This document shows, piece by piece, positions 1 through 10,467 of a stretch of 64,000 bases of DNA. The translations under genes were made by a program, and so were the position numbers. Each line of letters opens with the position of its first letter. Position 1 is the first letter of the stretch. The DNA comes from Bacteroidota bacterium (GTDB lineage Bacteria > Bacteroidota > Bacteroidia > AKYH767-A > 2013-40CM-41-45). The DNA is taken from contig JADKIH010000006.1 of assembly GCA_016721305.1 (NCBI GenBank), forward strand, positions 1 through 64,000. Direction: 5' to 3'. The notes under the pieces were generated by a model that saw only the letters and a program-made list of their open reading frames with translations, was not told where the DNA came from and made no database searches.

Positions 1-70
1 ATACCTGACAATCATCATTTTTTCTGTCTTGTAGAAAAACTTCCTTTATCCTGCCCAGATCTCACACACC

Positions 71-562
71 ATGGCAGAAGACAAACTCATCTACCGAAGT
101 GCAATTCCGCGCTTTTTCTATGTTTTTCGAATCCTTTCATTGCTGGCGCTTATTCTCTTCCTCATTTGGGAGGTGAATTATATTGTCCTGCTCGTTTATT
201 CGGCCGGTGTAGTGTATTTTTCATTAAATCGGCTCGACTACATCATGGAAGTACATGACGATCATTTCAAAGTCATTCTTCCCTGCTGCTATGGAAAACA
301 GTTTTTTATCTATCAAACATTTTTTTATAAAGACATTCATTCCCTTGAAATGGTGCCAAAATCACATCCATTATTCAGTGGCTTGAATAAACTTTTTAAT
401 TATTCAATGCCTGCTTTGTTAAACCGGTTTGTATTTTCTTCTCAGAATCCATCTATTTCATTCTATGATCAACATGGCGAGAAAAAGAGCTTTCAGTTTA
501 CTTATAATAACCCTACATTGGATAAAGCCCTGCGCTCAGTAAGACAGGCACCCGGCGAATAA
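71..562 (+). CDS. Small hypothetical membrane protein
   Basis: A 163-residue protein that I do not recognise. Residues about 14-60 are strongly hydrophobic and can form two closely spaced membrane helices. The rest (about 65-160) is soluble, with alternating hydrophobic and aromatic residues that suggest a beta-rich domain, possibly the bacterial PH-like fold often found after two helices; that is a guess from pattern only. The ATG start sits just upstream of the first helix. No strong ribosome-binding site is visible. It stands alone ahead of the M1 peptidase gene. Confidence 0.6.
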   Translation: MAEDKLIYRSAIPRFFYVFRILSLLALILFLIWEVNYIVLLVYSAGVVYFSLNRLDYIMEVHDDHFKVILPCCYGKQFFIYQTFFYKDIHSLEMVPKSHPLFSGLNKLFNYSMPALLNRFVFSSQNPSISFYDQHGEKKSFQFTYNNPTLDKALRSVRQAPGE

Positions 563-648
563 GTTTTAGCACCGTTTGGACTTTTTTGGCATTTCGTAAA
601 TTTTCTAGAATTATATTATTCATATCTTCGTAATTCATCCAACCTACT

Positions 649-2568
649 ATGAAAAAGCGCTCCTTCTTTTTTTTCTTCTTACTGATTTCAATTAATGCTA
701 TTGGCCAATCACGTGCCATGATTTCCGGTATTGATAAGATCTGTAATGGAGAGAAAAGAGCTGCAATCGGAAAAATGACAACACGGACATCAACGTTAAC
801 TACTAATTATGATGTAAAATACTACCAATGTAACTGGAATGTTGATCCCAATCTAGTTTATATTGATGGATCGGTCATGACGTTGTTTTCCCCAACCGTT
901 GCCGGGGTAAATTCGATTTCGTTTGACTTGTCATTGAATCTCACAGTTGATTCAGTGGTTTACCACAATTCAGCACTTAGTTTTACTCACGCCTCAGATC
1001 TGGTAACGATTCAGTTTCCCGGAATCATTTCTCCAGGCACATTGGATTCAGTCAAGGTTTTTTATCATGGAGTGCCGGCTTCGACAGGTTTCGGATCATT
1101 TATTCAGGATACCCACAATTTTACTCCGGTGATCTGGACGCTTTCGGAGCCTAACGGATCCAGCGATTGGTGGCCTTGTAAAAATGGTCTAACTGATAAG
1201 GCTGATTCGATCGATATCAATATTACTTGCCCTTCTGCTTACCGTGTGTTTCGAATGGATTGTTATCGGCAGTTGAACAAAACGGCTCAACAAATACTTA
1301 TCAATGGAAGCACCGATATCCGATAGCAGCCTATTTAGTTTGTCTGGCTGTTACTGATTATGCGGAATACTCCCATTGGGTGCCTTATGGAAGTGATCTC
1401 CTGGAAGTGCAAAATTACGTCTACCCTGAAGATTCTGCTTTTGCAGTTACTCAAACCAATCAAATCGTTCCTATCATGCAATTGTATGATACGTTATTTG
1501 GAATTTATCCTTTTCAAAACGAAAAATATGGCCATGCTCAATTCAATTGGGGCGGTGGTATGGAGCATCAGACAATTACTTTTGTTTCCGGATTTGATTT
1601 CGAATTAATTGCTCACGAACTCGCTCATCACTGGTTCGGTGATAAAGTTACTTGCGCAAGCTGGCACGACATCTGGCTGAATGAAGGCTTTGCGACTTAT
1701 TTGGCTTTGCTTTGCTATGAGCATATGGATCCCAACTATTGGCTTATGAGTAAACAGTATTATATCTCGAGCGTCACTTCCTCTCCCGACGGCTCTGTTT
1801 ATTGCCCGGATACACTTGATCCTAATCGTATTTTCGACGGACGTTTGTCGTATTTCAAAGGAGCAATGATCCTGAATCAGCTACGATGGGTAATTGGTGA
1901 TTCTGCTTTCTTTGCAGGATGTAATAACTATCTGACTGATGTTGCTTGTGCTTACGGTTTTGCAACCACCGACCAGTTCCGTCAACATATGGAAGCAGCG
2001 CGGACAAAGCCTGTCATGGTATTTCGACGATTGGTTTACCGGTGAAGGTTATCCGAGCTATCAAGTCGACTGGAGTCATTCCGGAACTAATGTAGATCTG
2101 GTTATCAACCAAACTCAGTCTCACTCTTCTGTTTCTTATTTTGAACTACCTGTTCCGATTCAATTCACCGACGGAATTCATGATACTATTGTTCGTTTGG
2201 ATAATACCTTTTCAGGACAAACTTATTCTTTCTCACTTCCATTTACTCCAACATCAGCATATCTTGACCCGAATTCTGAATTAATTACAGCCGGGAACTT
2301 TCTCACAGGCGTTTCACAATACGACTTGGAAAATGATATTGCGCTGTTTCCAAATCCTTCAACCAATTTCGTTTCCGTTCGTCTTCTCAAGCAACTTTCA
2401 CCCTATGCAAAATTGTCTGTCGTTGATATCACCGGGCGAACATTGAAGGAACAAACTGTGACAGGAACGTTCCTAAGCGTTGATCTAACTAAGCTCACAG
2501 CCGGAACTTATTTTATATCAATCTACGATTCCCAAACTAAATTGTACAAAAAACTTATTAAGCAATAA
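649..2568 (+). CDS. Secreted M1 family aminopeptidase with T9SS sorting domain (two frameshifts)
   Basis: A zinc metallopeptidase that would cleave N-terminal residues from peptides outside the cell. It begins with a signal peptide (Lys/Arg then a Phe-rich core ending near GQS). The middle has the HELAHHW zinc motif (codons near nt 1612-1632), followed about 18 residues later by the Glu of NEG, the HExxH-18-E layout of family M1. Just upstream is GGMEHQ in place of the usual GAMEN. The C terminus (IALFPNPS to KLIKQ) is a type A T9SS sorting domain. As read, the frame changes near nt 1249 (apparent loss of one G in gtg-ttt) and again near nt 2005 (one base gained), so the net frame is restored. 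The three segments match one continuous protein of about 640 residues. Sequencing error is likelier than decay. Confidence 0.85.
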
Positions 2569-2615
2569 AGTCTAAGTGATCTCTGTGTACTAAGTGAACT
2601 AAGTGACAAAAAAAC

Positions 2616-2993
2616 ATGAAGCAATATTCATCCATCTCCGATTACATCAAAGCTCAACCGAAAGAGCATCAGGCAAACCTTAAAAAATTCAGGGAGACAA
2701 TTCAAAAAGCTGCTCCTAAAGCCGAAGAGATTATCAGCTATGGAATGCCTGCGTTTAAATACTTAGGTGCTCTTTCTTATTTTAGTTTAACTGCAAAGCA
2801 TTACGGGTTCTATCCGGGAGGTGGTAAAGCAACGGAGCATTTCAAAGACCGGCTTGAGCAATACGATTATTCAAAGGGAACCATCCGTTTTCCGCTCGAC
2901 AAGCCCTTGCCGGTAAAACTGATTTCTGATATCGTAAAGTTTCGCGTGAAACAGAATGAAGCGAAAGTGGCATTGAAGAAATCACAGAAGTAG
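2616..2993 (+). CDS. DUF1801 domain protein (YdhG-like)
   Basis: A 125-residue soluble protein matching the DUF1801/YdhG-like family by its N-terminal pattern (SIxDYIxxQP), the central YGMPAFK segment, and the YPGGG and KGTIRFPLD motifs. Some members have been described as iron chaperones, but the role of most is unknown, so no function is assigned here. Length is typical for the family. The start is the only ATG before the conserved region. It follows the M1 gene by 47 bases, which hold three partial copies of a CTAAGTGA unit. Confidence 0.8.
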   Translation: MKQYSSISDYIKAQPKEHQANLKKFRETIQKAAPKAEEIISYGMPAFKYLGALSYFSLTAKHYGFYPGGGKATEHFKDRLEQYDYSKGTIRFPLDKPLPVKLISDIVKFRVKQNEAKVALKKSQK

Positions 2994-3126
2994 TTTTGTG
3001 CAATTCTGAACCTGGTAGTTCTGAAACCATCTACTGCGCCAGAATTCAACTGCATGAATCAAGTTTTCAGTGCAATTGGCAGTTTCATTGAGGCAACCTA
3101 TGACCATCAAAACCCGAACATTTTTT

Positions 3127-4521
3127 ATGAAAAGGAGTATTGCTATTAATTGGATTAATTCAGTTTGTAATTACAAATGGGCAAAATGCTTTGCCAATTG
3201 TTCGAGCAAATTCTAAGATTTCAAGTTTACGCGAAGGCAATGTTTATAAGAAAGATTTCTGGACGATCACTCCGGAAGCCAGACCCGATGTTTGGACAAT
3301 TGAAGTTTCCAAATCGTCTACTGTACGAGCGGCATTAATTACCGACGTCGATTCTATTATTTTCAATGTTGAGCTGGGAAAGACATACGACTTTGTAGTT
3401 CTTCTAAACGGAAAAGACAGTGCCTTTACGCAAATAAAAGGAGTTCCGACACCCGCTACATTCACCGAGGAATACAAGCTGAAGATGAATAATCAAACCA
3501 CAGCCGAGATTCCTGAAATTTATGAGTTAGTTCACATTGTTTTGCCTTGACAGATTTTGAAATAAAAGACAGCGATCAAGTCGTTCACACAACACCTTAT
3601 TATACTGATTTGCGTACATGGTTTGATCCGTATAAAAATGAATTTATCGTCCTGACTTTTGATTCTCTTTTGAAGAAACAATTCTGGAACTACTTCTATC
3701 TGAAAATGGATGCATACTCATTCATTTTTGAAAAGAATCATATTGTCCAGTCTCCTGTTTATGACAGTACAAGCTGGGGCGGTGAGAATGTACTCCTGCC
3801 TTATATAAAAGCTTTGGAAGATTTTGCCGTAAAATCTTCTTTCGATAAGTTCTACAAACAACACATGAATTTGTATTCAGATCAGATTTCTTACACAAAA
3901 GACAGTCTCAATACTGATGGGATGAGAGACTGGCTGAGCAAAAATTTTCCCGGAACTTCGTACAATGGTCTTAAAGTTATTTTTTCGCCATTGGTAGGTG
4001 GAAGTCAATGTGAAAATACAATCATTAATAACGGTTTTAAAGAAGTGCATGCTCATGTCAATTTTCCTTATTCCTATCCGCAATTGGAAAAGTATTTGTC
4101 ATCCACACAGAACATCATCCGTGGCAATGTGCTTTTCACGGAATACAATCATGCTTTCATCAATCCGGAAGCTGATAAGTATTCGAATGATCCAAAGCTG
4201 CTCAAAGCTTTCGCCGACCTTTCTCAATGGGAACAACCCAATTCAGGAGCTTCTGCGGGATATACCAATGTTATGACATGTTTCGAGGAATATCTCAATT
4301 GGGGTTTAGTTAATCTCAGATATGTTGACTTACTTACGATCGAAGAGCAAAATAAATTGATTCCAGGTATTGATCAAATGATGAAGGAAGGACGTGGCTT
4401 TACTAAATTCCCTGAGTTCAGTACAATGCTTGTTGATTTATATAGAAACAGGGGCAAAGATCAAACTTTGGCAGATCTGTATCCGGCTATTATCGACTGG
4501 TGCAGTAAGCAAGTGAAGTAG
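3127..4521 (+). CDS. DUF4932-like secreted protein (frameshifted)
   Basis: A protein of about 465 residues interrupted twice. The ATG at 3127 starts a basic N terminus that connects, after one apparently missing base near 3145, to a hydrophobic signal peptide ending near ITNGQN. A second single-base loss near 3545 separates residues EYELVHIVL from the next frame, which runs uninterrupted to 4521. The large second part (FDPYKNEFIVLTFDSLL, then a long helical region, then IFSPLVGGSQ) resembles the Bacteroidota DUF4932 family, whose function I do not know. No metal-binding HExxH motif is visible. Assignment to DUF4932 is by remembered pattern and is moderate. Confidence 0.55.
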
Positions 4522-4681
4522 TTTGTTTAAAAATTTAGAACTGTTATCGTTCAGTATAAGATGGATCTTTAATCTTTCCTTTTCCAAGGAATGATTCGGA
4601 GTGCACCTCTTCATTTCTTGTCAAATTCGATCAGTTGTTGTCATAAATGACTACCTTACCACGAATTCTAATTTTAATCTT

Positions 4682-5064
4682 ATGACGCAATCTGCCGGAA
4701 ACGGAAAGGGGAATCGAAGAGGTGGTGAAGCATTGGAACTGGAAAAGGCTAAGTCTCATATTATCGTTGAAATAATCGAGTATGTTCCCAATGCTGTAGC
4801 GAGCAGAACGATCATCAAAAATCTACCGGCAATGTAACAGCTATGTCGTTCGACGAAGGTGAAGAATTGTGCGAGAAGATGCTTCCATTCGATACCTATG
4901 TTCAGATAATTGACGGAACAGCAGAAGTGGAAATAAGTAAAGTAAAGCATACCCTTGAGTTGGGTATGGGCATTATCATTCCTGCTCATTCGCTTCATTG
5001 CTTTAGTGCCAATGAGCAATTCAAGATGATCTCCACCGTCATTAAAAGCGGTTACGAAGAATAA
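4682..5064 (+). CDS. Cupin domain protein (frameshifted)
   Basis: A single-domain cupin of about 127 residues. Such proteins bind small ligands or metals in a beta barrel; no substrate can be inferred. The barrel is seen in the segments LPFDTYVQIIDGTAEV, LELGMGIIIPAHSLHCF and KMISTVIK; the usual metal-binding histidines are only partly present (AHSLH). The frame breaks near nt 4820 in a run of five A: adding one A joins SRTIIKK to STGNVTAMSF, so homopolymer error is likely. The ATG at 4682 is the most plausible start; an in-frame ATG at 4601 would add an unconserved-looking leader. The gene ends beside an inverted pair of heptamer arrays. Confidence 0.75.
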
Positions 5065-5082
5065 GCGATTTTTTTTTGAGTG

Positions 5083-5185
5083 TGGTAGTAAGTGGTAAGT
5101 AGTGAAGTAAGCAGTAATTGCCACGTACAACTTACAACTTACTACTTACAACTTACAACTTACAACTTACTACCTACTAACTACA
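5083..5185. repeat. Inverted pair of heptamer arrays (GTAAGTAG / ACAACTT)
   Basis: The left arm (5083-5120) is built from GTAAGTAG-like units. The right arm (about 5137-5185) has at least eight 7-base units of ACAACTT/ACTACTT, the reverse complement of the left pattern. The arms lie between two convergent genes. The stop codon of the ammonium transporter remnant (5181-5183) is inside the right arm. A long imperfect hairpin is possible. Confidence 0.8.
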
Positions 5186-5692
5186 ACACTCCCTCATCAT
5201 AAGCCTTCTCCCCATGTATCGAGTCGTCCAAGCCCTTTTCTTCTTCATTTAGGGATACTTTTACCGGAGTAATCTTATTAATCAACACTAGCATAAAGTA
5301 AGTGAATGCAAAAGCATAGATGCATGCGATTACAACTGCAAGAACTTGCTTGATAAAGAATCCGCTACCACCGGCCAACAATCCGTCAGCTCCGGCGCCA
5401 TTCATTGCTTTCGATGCAAAGACTCCGAGAAGAATTGTTCCCAGACAGCCTCCAACTCCGTGAACTCCCCATACATCGAGAGCATCATCCCAGCCGATTT
5501 TATTTTTCATGTGTACAGCCAGATAGCAAACCCACCGGCAATAATACCAATCATGCAAGCTGCAGGAAGTGAAACGTATCCTGCTGCGGGAGTAATCGTA
5601 GCTAATCCGGCAACAGCTCCTGTGAGTAAGCCAACAAACTTTGGTTTTCGAACCCGACTCCATTCAATTGCTAACCATGTGATACAAGTTGG
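5181..5692 (-). pseudogene. amt: Ammonium transporter (Amt family), 3' part only
   Basis: The C-terminal third of an Amt/MEP ammonium channel, an inner-membrane protein. The remnant shows EWSRVRKPKFVGLLTGAVAG, a stretch up to AACMIGIIAGG, then DDALDVWGVHGVGGCLGTIL, a hallmark late-helix segment with its conserved histidine, followed by two more helices and a charged tail. One base is missing near nt 5530 (GGTGGG-TTT), which switches frame between these parts. Upstream of ACT at 5687-5689 the homology ends and a TAG appears at 5693-5695, so roughly the first two thirds of a normal gene of 400 residues or more are absent. This is a truncated gene or an assembly junction. Confidence 0.8.
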
Positions 5693-5817
5693 CTATGTAT
5701 TCAAATACTATTTGTAGAAGTCACTTCCTTTTTCTAATTTTAGAGAATGTAAGAGATGTACAACTCTTTCGTAAAAAAGTACATTTAATTTCCACATTAA
5801 TTCTATCGTACATTATC

Positions 5818-6171
5818 ATGTCTGAAAATACTTCCGGTCGCAGAAAATTCTTAAAGTACCTTGGCTTCACTGCCGGTGCTTCACTTGTCAGCTCAAAAGC
5901 GTTCTCTGCTTTCATTGACACTGACGACGTAAAAAAATTGAATCCCGAACAACAGGAATTCATGCAGCGCTATGGAAAATGGATGGACGACTTTATCGAA
6001 GTTATCCGAATTCAAAAAACCGACCGGCTTAATTCCAGCAATAATAAACGAATGGTAGAACTCACCGAACTAGCCGAAACCTTCAAGCCGGAATTGTCGA
6101 AACATCTTTCGGATGAGACATTCTCACTCATTTACCGAGCTTCGATTGATAGGATGAGTAAAGAAATTTAG
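5818..6171 (+). CDS. Small protein with twin-arginine signal
   Basis: A 117-residue protein of unknown function. The N terminus SGRRKFLKYLGF followed by a short hydrophobic stretch and SSKAFS fits a twin-arginine (Tat) export signal. The mature part is helical and charged (ELTELAETFKPELSKHL) with no motif I recognise. The ATG at 5818 is chosen because it places the twin arginine at the N terminus; the frame stays open upstream to 5689, but that leader overlaps the truncated amt end and has no coding look. Confidence 0.65.
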   Translation: MSENTSGRRKFLKYLGFTAGASLVSSKAFSAFIDTDDVKKLNPEQQEFMQRYGKWMDDFIEVIRIQKTDRLNSSNNKRMVELTELAETFKPELSKHLSDETFSLIYRASIDRMSKEI

Positions 6172-6221
6172 TGTTATTATAGTCTTTGAATTTTTTTAGC
6201 TTTGATTTAAATATTCCACCT

Positions 6222-7379
6222 ATGAACATAGGTATTATAAAATCTTTTGCCCTTTTTACAGTAGTTTTTTTCGCAATAGTCTCTTGTCGTAATCTTGAGT
6301 CAGATAAGAATGAATCGAAATCTTCTGTTTCAAGCGTTCAAACTGTCGTAGGAAGAAAAACGTACGAAGAATTTGTCCATCAGACCATTGCCAGAATTAA
6401 TTCCGAGCGTTCCTTATCCGAAGGTGTCCTTCTTCAATTAGATACCATCACTTCCGACACAGTTTACCTGAAAGTGAAAAAATCCTGCGGACCTGATGCG
6501 CATCCTTGGAATTATGGTATCCAAGCAGAGCAATATGTCAAAATGCTCATTAACCGATTGGCACTTGCGGGTAATAAGCATTTTGTTTCACTTTCTTTTC
6601 AAGAATTGAACTATGCTTTGCCGGGAGTTTTTCCTATTGCGAGTGATGAAGAAATGTGGTATAAATCGGAACGGAATCGAATTGAATTCAATGAGACGCA
6701 TGTAAAATTGGAACTTTGGGAAACTAATACGATCACTGCTAAAATTGACACTATAGATTCACTGACATTCGCAAATGCTTTGATTAGTGCCGAGCAACGA
6801 TTCCGATATGCTGACAATGTTAATATCGATATAGATTCTGCAGAAAAGGCTTTTCATATCATTGACAGCCTAAATAAAATAAAAATAGACTCTGTTATTT
6901 TGGCTGTGAACAAAAATCGACCTGGTTCTATTGTTATCACCGATTCAATTTTTTCTATCCGCTGTAACGATACAACTTTGAAATTAATGCAGGATACCAG
7001 TGATGCAGCCGGACACGGGTTTCAGTGTTTAAGATTTGATCACTACCGTTATGGTTTTTTGTACTTACACGTAAGTGGGTACGAATGGCATAACTACTAC
7101 GTCATAAACCCGGCGTCAAAACGGTATGCTGTTTTTCAGGATCTGCCCAAATTTATTTCTGACACGATTGCCTTTACGTCTGCTAATTATTATGGCGATT
7201 TTTTCTTTGAATTGAAAGGTTTGAATAGGAGCAATGTTCAATTTTACATGGAAGTTGGGGACTGGAAAATTCAGGATTGTTTTAATGTGAAGAGTGTTTT
7301 TTATTTCTGCTTAAGCAGAGATGAAATTAAGCTGGTCTATCCGATATATCTTCGACTCGATTTCTCTGAATATTTTTAA
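6222..7379 (+). CDS. Hypothetical lipoprotein
   Basis: A 385-residue protein with a lipoprotein signal: MNIGIIKSF, a hydrophobic core, then IVSC with Cys22 as the probable lipidated residue. The rest is rich in short polar and aromatic beta-like segments without a recognised domain. The ATG at 6222 is preferred over one at 6186 because it gives a proper signal peptide. It is convergent with the M16 peptidase gene, the two being separated by repeat arrays. Confidence 0.65.
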   Translation: MNIGIIKSFALFTVVFFAIVSCRNLESDKNESKSSVSSVQTVVGRKTYEEFVHQTIARINSERSLSEGVLLQLDTITSDTVYLKVKKSCGPDAHPWNYGIQAEQYVKMLINRLALAGNKHFVSLSFQELNYALPGVFPIASDEEMWYKSERNRIEFNETHVKLELWETNTITAKIDTIDSLTFANALISAEQRFRYADNVNIDIDSAEKAFHIIDSLNKIKIDSVILAVNKNRPGSIVITDSIFSIRCNDTTLKLMQDTSDAAGHGFQCLRFDHYRYGFLYLHVSGYEWHNYYVINPASKRYAVFQDLPKFISDTIAFTSANYYGDFFFELKGLNRSNVQFYMEVGDWKIQDCFNVKSVFYFCLSRDEIKLVYPIYLRLDFSEYF

Positions 7380-7541
7380 TTGGTAACTCTTGATTTAAAG
7401 AGAGATATTACTTTTATTTATACCTGTCAAGCACGCATTATGGAATGGCGAAGCAGTAGGAGAGATGATTCGCATCATGAACGATCAATTTGAAAGGTGA
7501 TGATGAGTTTGAATTGGGTGCTTTGGGGTATTTGGTGCTCT

Positions 7542-7694
7542 CTACTAAGTAAGTAGTAAGTAGTAAGTAAGTAGTAAGTTGACTTGGGGTATGACCCTAC
7601 CCCGTACCCCGTACCTCGCAACCCGTTAACTCGCAGCTTGCAACTCGCAGCTCGCAACCCGCAACTCGCAACTCGCAACCCGTAACCCGCAACT
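7542..7694. repeat. Two heptamer arrays (TAAGTAG, then AACTCGC/AACCCGC)
   Basis: 7542-7581 is TAAGTAG repeated with one four-base insertion. 7611-7694 is a different heptamer (ACTCGCA / ACCCGCA / GCTTGCA) repeated about eleven times with drift. Both lie in the 373-base gap between two convergent genes. The first part of the gap (7380-7540) shows nothing else I can identify. Confidence 0.8.
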
Positions 7695-7701
7695 GCACCA
7701 C

Positions 7702-7734
7702 AAAAAAAAGGCGCCCAAACGGACGCCTTTTTTT
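7702..7734 (-). terminator. Rho-independent terminator of the M16 peptidase gene
   Basis: An A-run, a GGCG...CGCC stem with a short loop (7709-7728) and a T-run. It is nearly symmetric, so it could act on either strand, but it lies 20 bases past the M16 stop codon. Confidence 0.75.
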
Positions 7735-7752
7735 CTGCAAATCGCAAAGTGC

Positions 7753-10467
7753 TTATTTAAAATCTCCGGCCTGAACCATGATGATTTCTTCTGGTTTGAT
7801 CCATTTCTGCATCGCAGCATTCACTTGCGCTACTGTCAATGCATCAACTTGTTTTTCCTGAGTTTCATCGAAGCTCATTGTACGGTCGAGCACGAGATAA
7901 TCGTTCAGTTTATTTAATAAGTAATCATCACCTGAACGATTACGCTGACGGCTTTGTAAGAATCCGGTCTTCGCATCTTTCAATTCTGCTTCTGTAAATC
8001 CGTCCTTCAGCATTTTGCTGAGTTCTTCATTGTAAGCAGCGATCAACTTAGTAGAGTTTTCCGGATTGTAAATAGCATATGAACCGAATACTCCGCTTTC
8101 TTCGAACGATGAACTTGTCAACCACGAACCAACACCATAACTGATACCTTCTTTCTGACGGATACGTGTAGCTAAACGTGAATTCAAAAAGCCTCCTCCA
8201 AGAATGTAGTTGCCCATGATCAACGCCGCATAATCAGCATTGTTGTCTTGGATTTTCAGATTTTGCTGTGCACCAAACACTGCATTCTTTTTGTCAGGAG
8301 TTAAAATCTTATCCATCTTCGCTGTTGTCTTAGAAGTAGGATCTGCAGCCCTTGTGTATTTCTCAGGAGAACTCCAGTTGGCAAAAATGTCATTCAGTCC
8401 TGCTATTGCTACGGCTTCATCAAAGTCGCCGATAGCACCAACAGTTGCATTGCCGCTGTTGTAGAAGTCTGCGTAAAATTTCTTCACGCCATCTAAAGTC
8501 AATTTTTTCAAATCATCCGACATTTGCTCGAATGATTTTGTATAACGGAAATCGGATGGGGCATATGTTTCAGTGAGCTGGCTCAAACGGAGGAAAGCAA
8601 GCGCTTGAGGATCGCTCTTCTGCTGATCTAAGCTTGTTGCTGTTTCTGCTTTCATTTTTTCGAACTCAGAAGCCGGGAATGCAGGGTTACGTAGGACATC
8701 TTTTACAATTGCCAGAACATTCTTGAGGTTTTCTTTTGTCGTCTGAATTGAAACAGTAACGTTTTGTCCGCCACCGCCAACATTAACTTCCGCTTTCAGT
8801 TTTGCTAATGTGTCGTTCAATTGTTCCATTGTGAAATTCTTCGAGCCGCGCATCAACATATCAGCCGTTGCATTTGTATAATCACCTTTGTTTTCCAACG
8901 ATTTCAAACTACCAATTCGCAAAGTGATTTTCATTTTCATGACACTGCCGCGTGTAGTTTTTGAAAGTAAAGCATACTTAGTTCCTCCCGGAATCGTTCC
9001 ACGCTTTGTTCTTTTTTCAATGTTAGCCGGTGAACTGTCGAATTCTTCAGCAGCGGCTTTCGCAGCACGTCCTTTATATGTCTTTAACGTCTGTGTTAAA
9101 TCCGGTGAAGCAGGAATCTCGGCACGATCAGAAGTTTTTTCAGGAATGAATAAACCTGTTGTTCTGTTCGAAGGTTTAAGATAAGCTGCTGCAACGCGAT
9201 TCGCATCTTCTGCTTTTACTTTTTCCAGATTGTCACGGTAAAGGAACATCAATCTCCAGTCACCGGAAGCAATAAATTCAGAAATGAAAATACCGACGTA
9301 ATTGCTATTGTTGAAAGCAAGATCAAAGTCGCGCAGCAATGAAGTTTTTGCGCGTTCAACTTCTTCAGTTGTAATTGGTGTTTTTGCTAAATTATCGAGC
9401 AACGATAACATTGTGTGCTGAACCGAATCAAGCGATTTTTCTTTCAACACTTCGGCAGATAAATAATAGAAGCCGGGGTCTTTGCTCATATTGATGCTTC
9501 CGTAAATGGAAGATGCAAGTTTCGACTCAACTAATGCTTTATAAATACGGCCTGAAGGTTCGTTCGTGAGAGCATGATTAAGAACATCTAATGCTGCATA
9601 GTCAGGATGTGAAGATGATGGAATGTGGTATCCGCATGATGCTGCCTGAACATCACCGGTACGGCGGAGAATAACTGAACGTTCACCATCCTGAGTAGGT
9701 TCAACAGTATATGGCTCTTGCAATACACGTGTCGGACGAGGGATAGGTCCGAAATATTTATTTACCAATGAAAGCGTTTTTTCTTCGTCAATTTTACCTG
9801 CAACAATCAATACTGCATTGTCGGGCTGGTAATACTTGCGGTAAAAGGCCTGGAGATTTTCAATCGGAACTCTTTCAATATCTTCTTTCGAACCGATCGT
9901 GGAATTTCCATAGTTATGCCAGATATAGGCTGTCGACATCACTCGCTCATTCAGAATTGAACTTGGATCGTTTTCTCCCATTTCAAATTCATTTCGAACG
10001 ACTGAAAATTCAGTTTCCAAATCTTTCTTTGCAATGAATGAATTGATCATTCGATCGCTTTCTAAACTTAGTGCCCAGTCTAGATTTTCTTCGCTGGCTG
10101 AAAATGTTTCAAAGTAATTCGTACGATCATACCAAGTAGAACCATTCGGACTGGCACCATGAGATGATAATTCTCCGGGAATGTTAGTGTGATTTGTTGA
10201 TCCTTTGAAAACCATATGCTCGAGCAAGTGTGCCATACCTGTTTCGCCATAGCCTTCGTGACGAGAGCCAACTAAATAGGTAATGTTACCCGTCATCGTT
10301 GATTTCGACGGATCAGGGAAGAGAAGGACGCGAAGTCCGTTGCCAAGCTGGTATTCAGTAATACCTTCGACAGAAGTAACTTTCTTTGGCGGCGTTTGTG
10401 CTTGTGCTTGCGACTGAGCAAAAAATACAAAGCATAGCATCGACAAAGCGAGCAGATGTTTTTTCAT
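7753..10467 (-). CDS. Secreted M16 family zinc peptidase (insulinase/pitrilysin-like)
   Basis: A 904-residue peptidase with a signal peptide (MKKHLLALSM to QAQAQ) and two M16 halves. The N-terminal half carries the inverted zinc motif HLLEH (His80, Glu83, His84), with the distal acidic NEFEMGEND near residues 155-165, so it should be catalytic. The C-terminal half (from about residue 490, KYALLSKTTRGS) has the same fold pattern but lacks HxxEH, as is usual for the inactive partner half. Members degrade peptides in the periplasm or outside the cell. The gene is intact, monocistronic and followed by a terminator. The ATG at 10467 directly precedes the signal peptide. Confidence 0.93.
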   Translation of the reverse strand: MKKHLLALSMLCFVFFAQSQAQAQTPPKKVTSVEGITEYQLGNGLRVLLFPDPSKSTMTGNITYLVGSRHEGYGETGMAHLLEHMVFKGSTNHTNIPGELSSHGASPNGSTWYDRTNYFETFSASEENLDWALSLESDRMINSFIAKKDLETEFSVVRNEFEMGENDPSSILNERVMSTAYIWHNYGNSTIGSKEDIERVPIENLQAFYRKYYQPDNAVLIVAGKIDEEKTLSLVNKYFGPIPRPTRVLQEPYTVEPTQDGERSVILRRTGDVQAASCGYHIPSSSHPDYAALDVLNHALTNEPSGRIYKALVESKLASSIYGSINMSKDPGFYYLSAEVLKEKSLDSVQHTMLSLLDNLAKTPITTEEVERAKTSLLRDFDLAFNNSNYVGIFISEFIASGDWRLMFLYRDNLEKVKAEDANRVAAAYLKPSNRTTGLFIPEKTSDRAEIPASPDLTQTLKTYKGRAAKAAAEEFDSSPANIEKRTKRGTIPGGTKYALLSKTTRGSVMKMKITLRIGSLKSLENKGDYTNATADMLMRGSKNFTMEQLNDTLAKLKAEVNVGGGGQNVTVSIQTTKENLKNVLAIVKDVLRNPAFPASEFEKMKAETATSLDQQKSDPQALAFLRLSQLTETYAPSDFRYTKSFEQMSDDLKKLTLDGVKKFYADFYNSGNATVGAIGDFDEAVAIAGLNDIFANWSSPEKYTRAADPTSKTTAKMDKILTPDKKNAVFGAQQNLKIQDNNADYAALIMGNYILGGGFLNSRLATRIRQKEGISYGVGSWLTSSSFEESGVFGSYAIYNPENSTKLIAAYNEELSKMLKDGFTEAELKDAKTGFLQSRQRNRSGDDYLLNKLNDYLVLDRTMSFDETQEKQVDALTVAQVNAAMQKWIKPEEIIMVQAGDFK

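Noticed and set aside
7475..7747. Open frame across the heptamer arrays encoding a repetitive LRVASCG-like peptide
   Set aside because: A 7-base repeat read in triplets gives a 7-residue peptide repeat in any open frame; there is no start context or independent coding sign.
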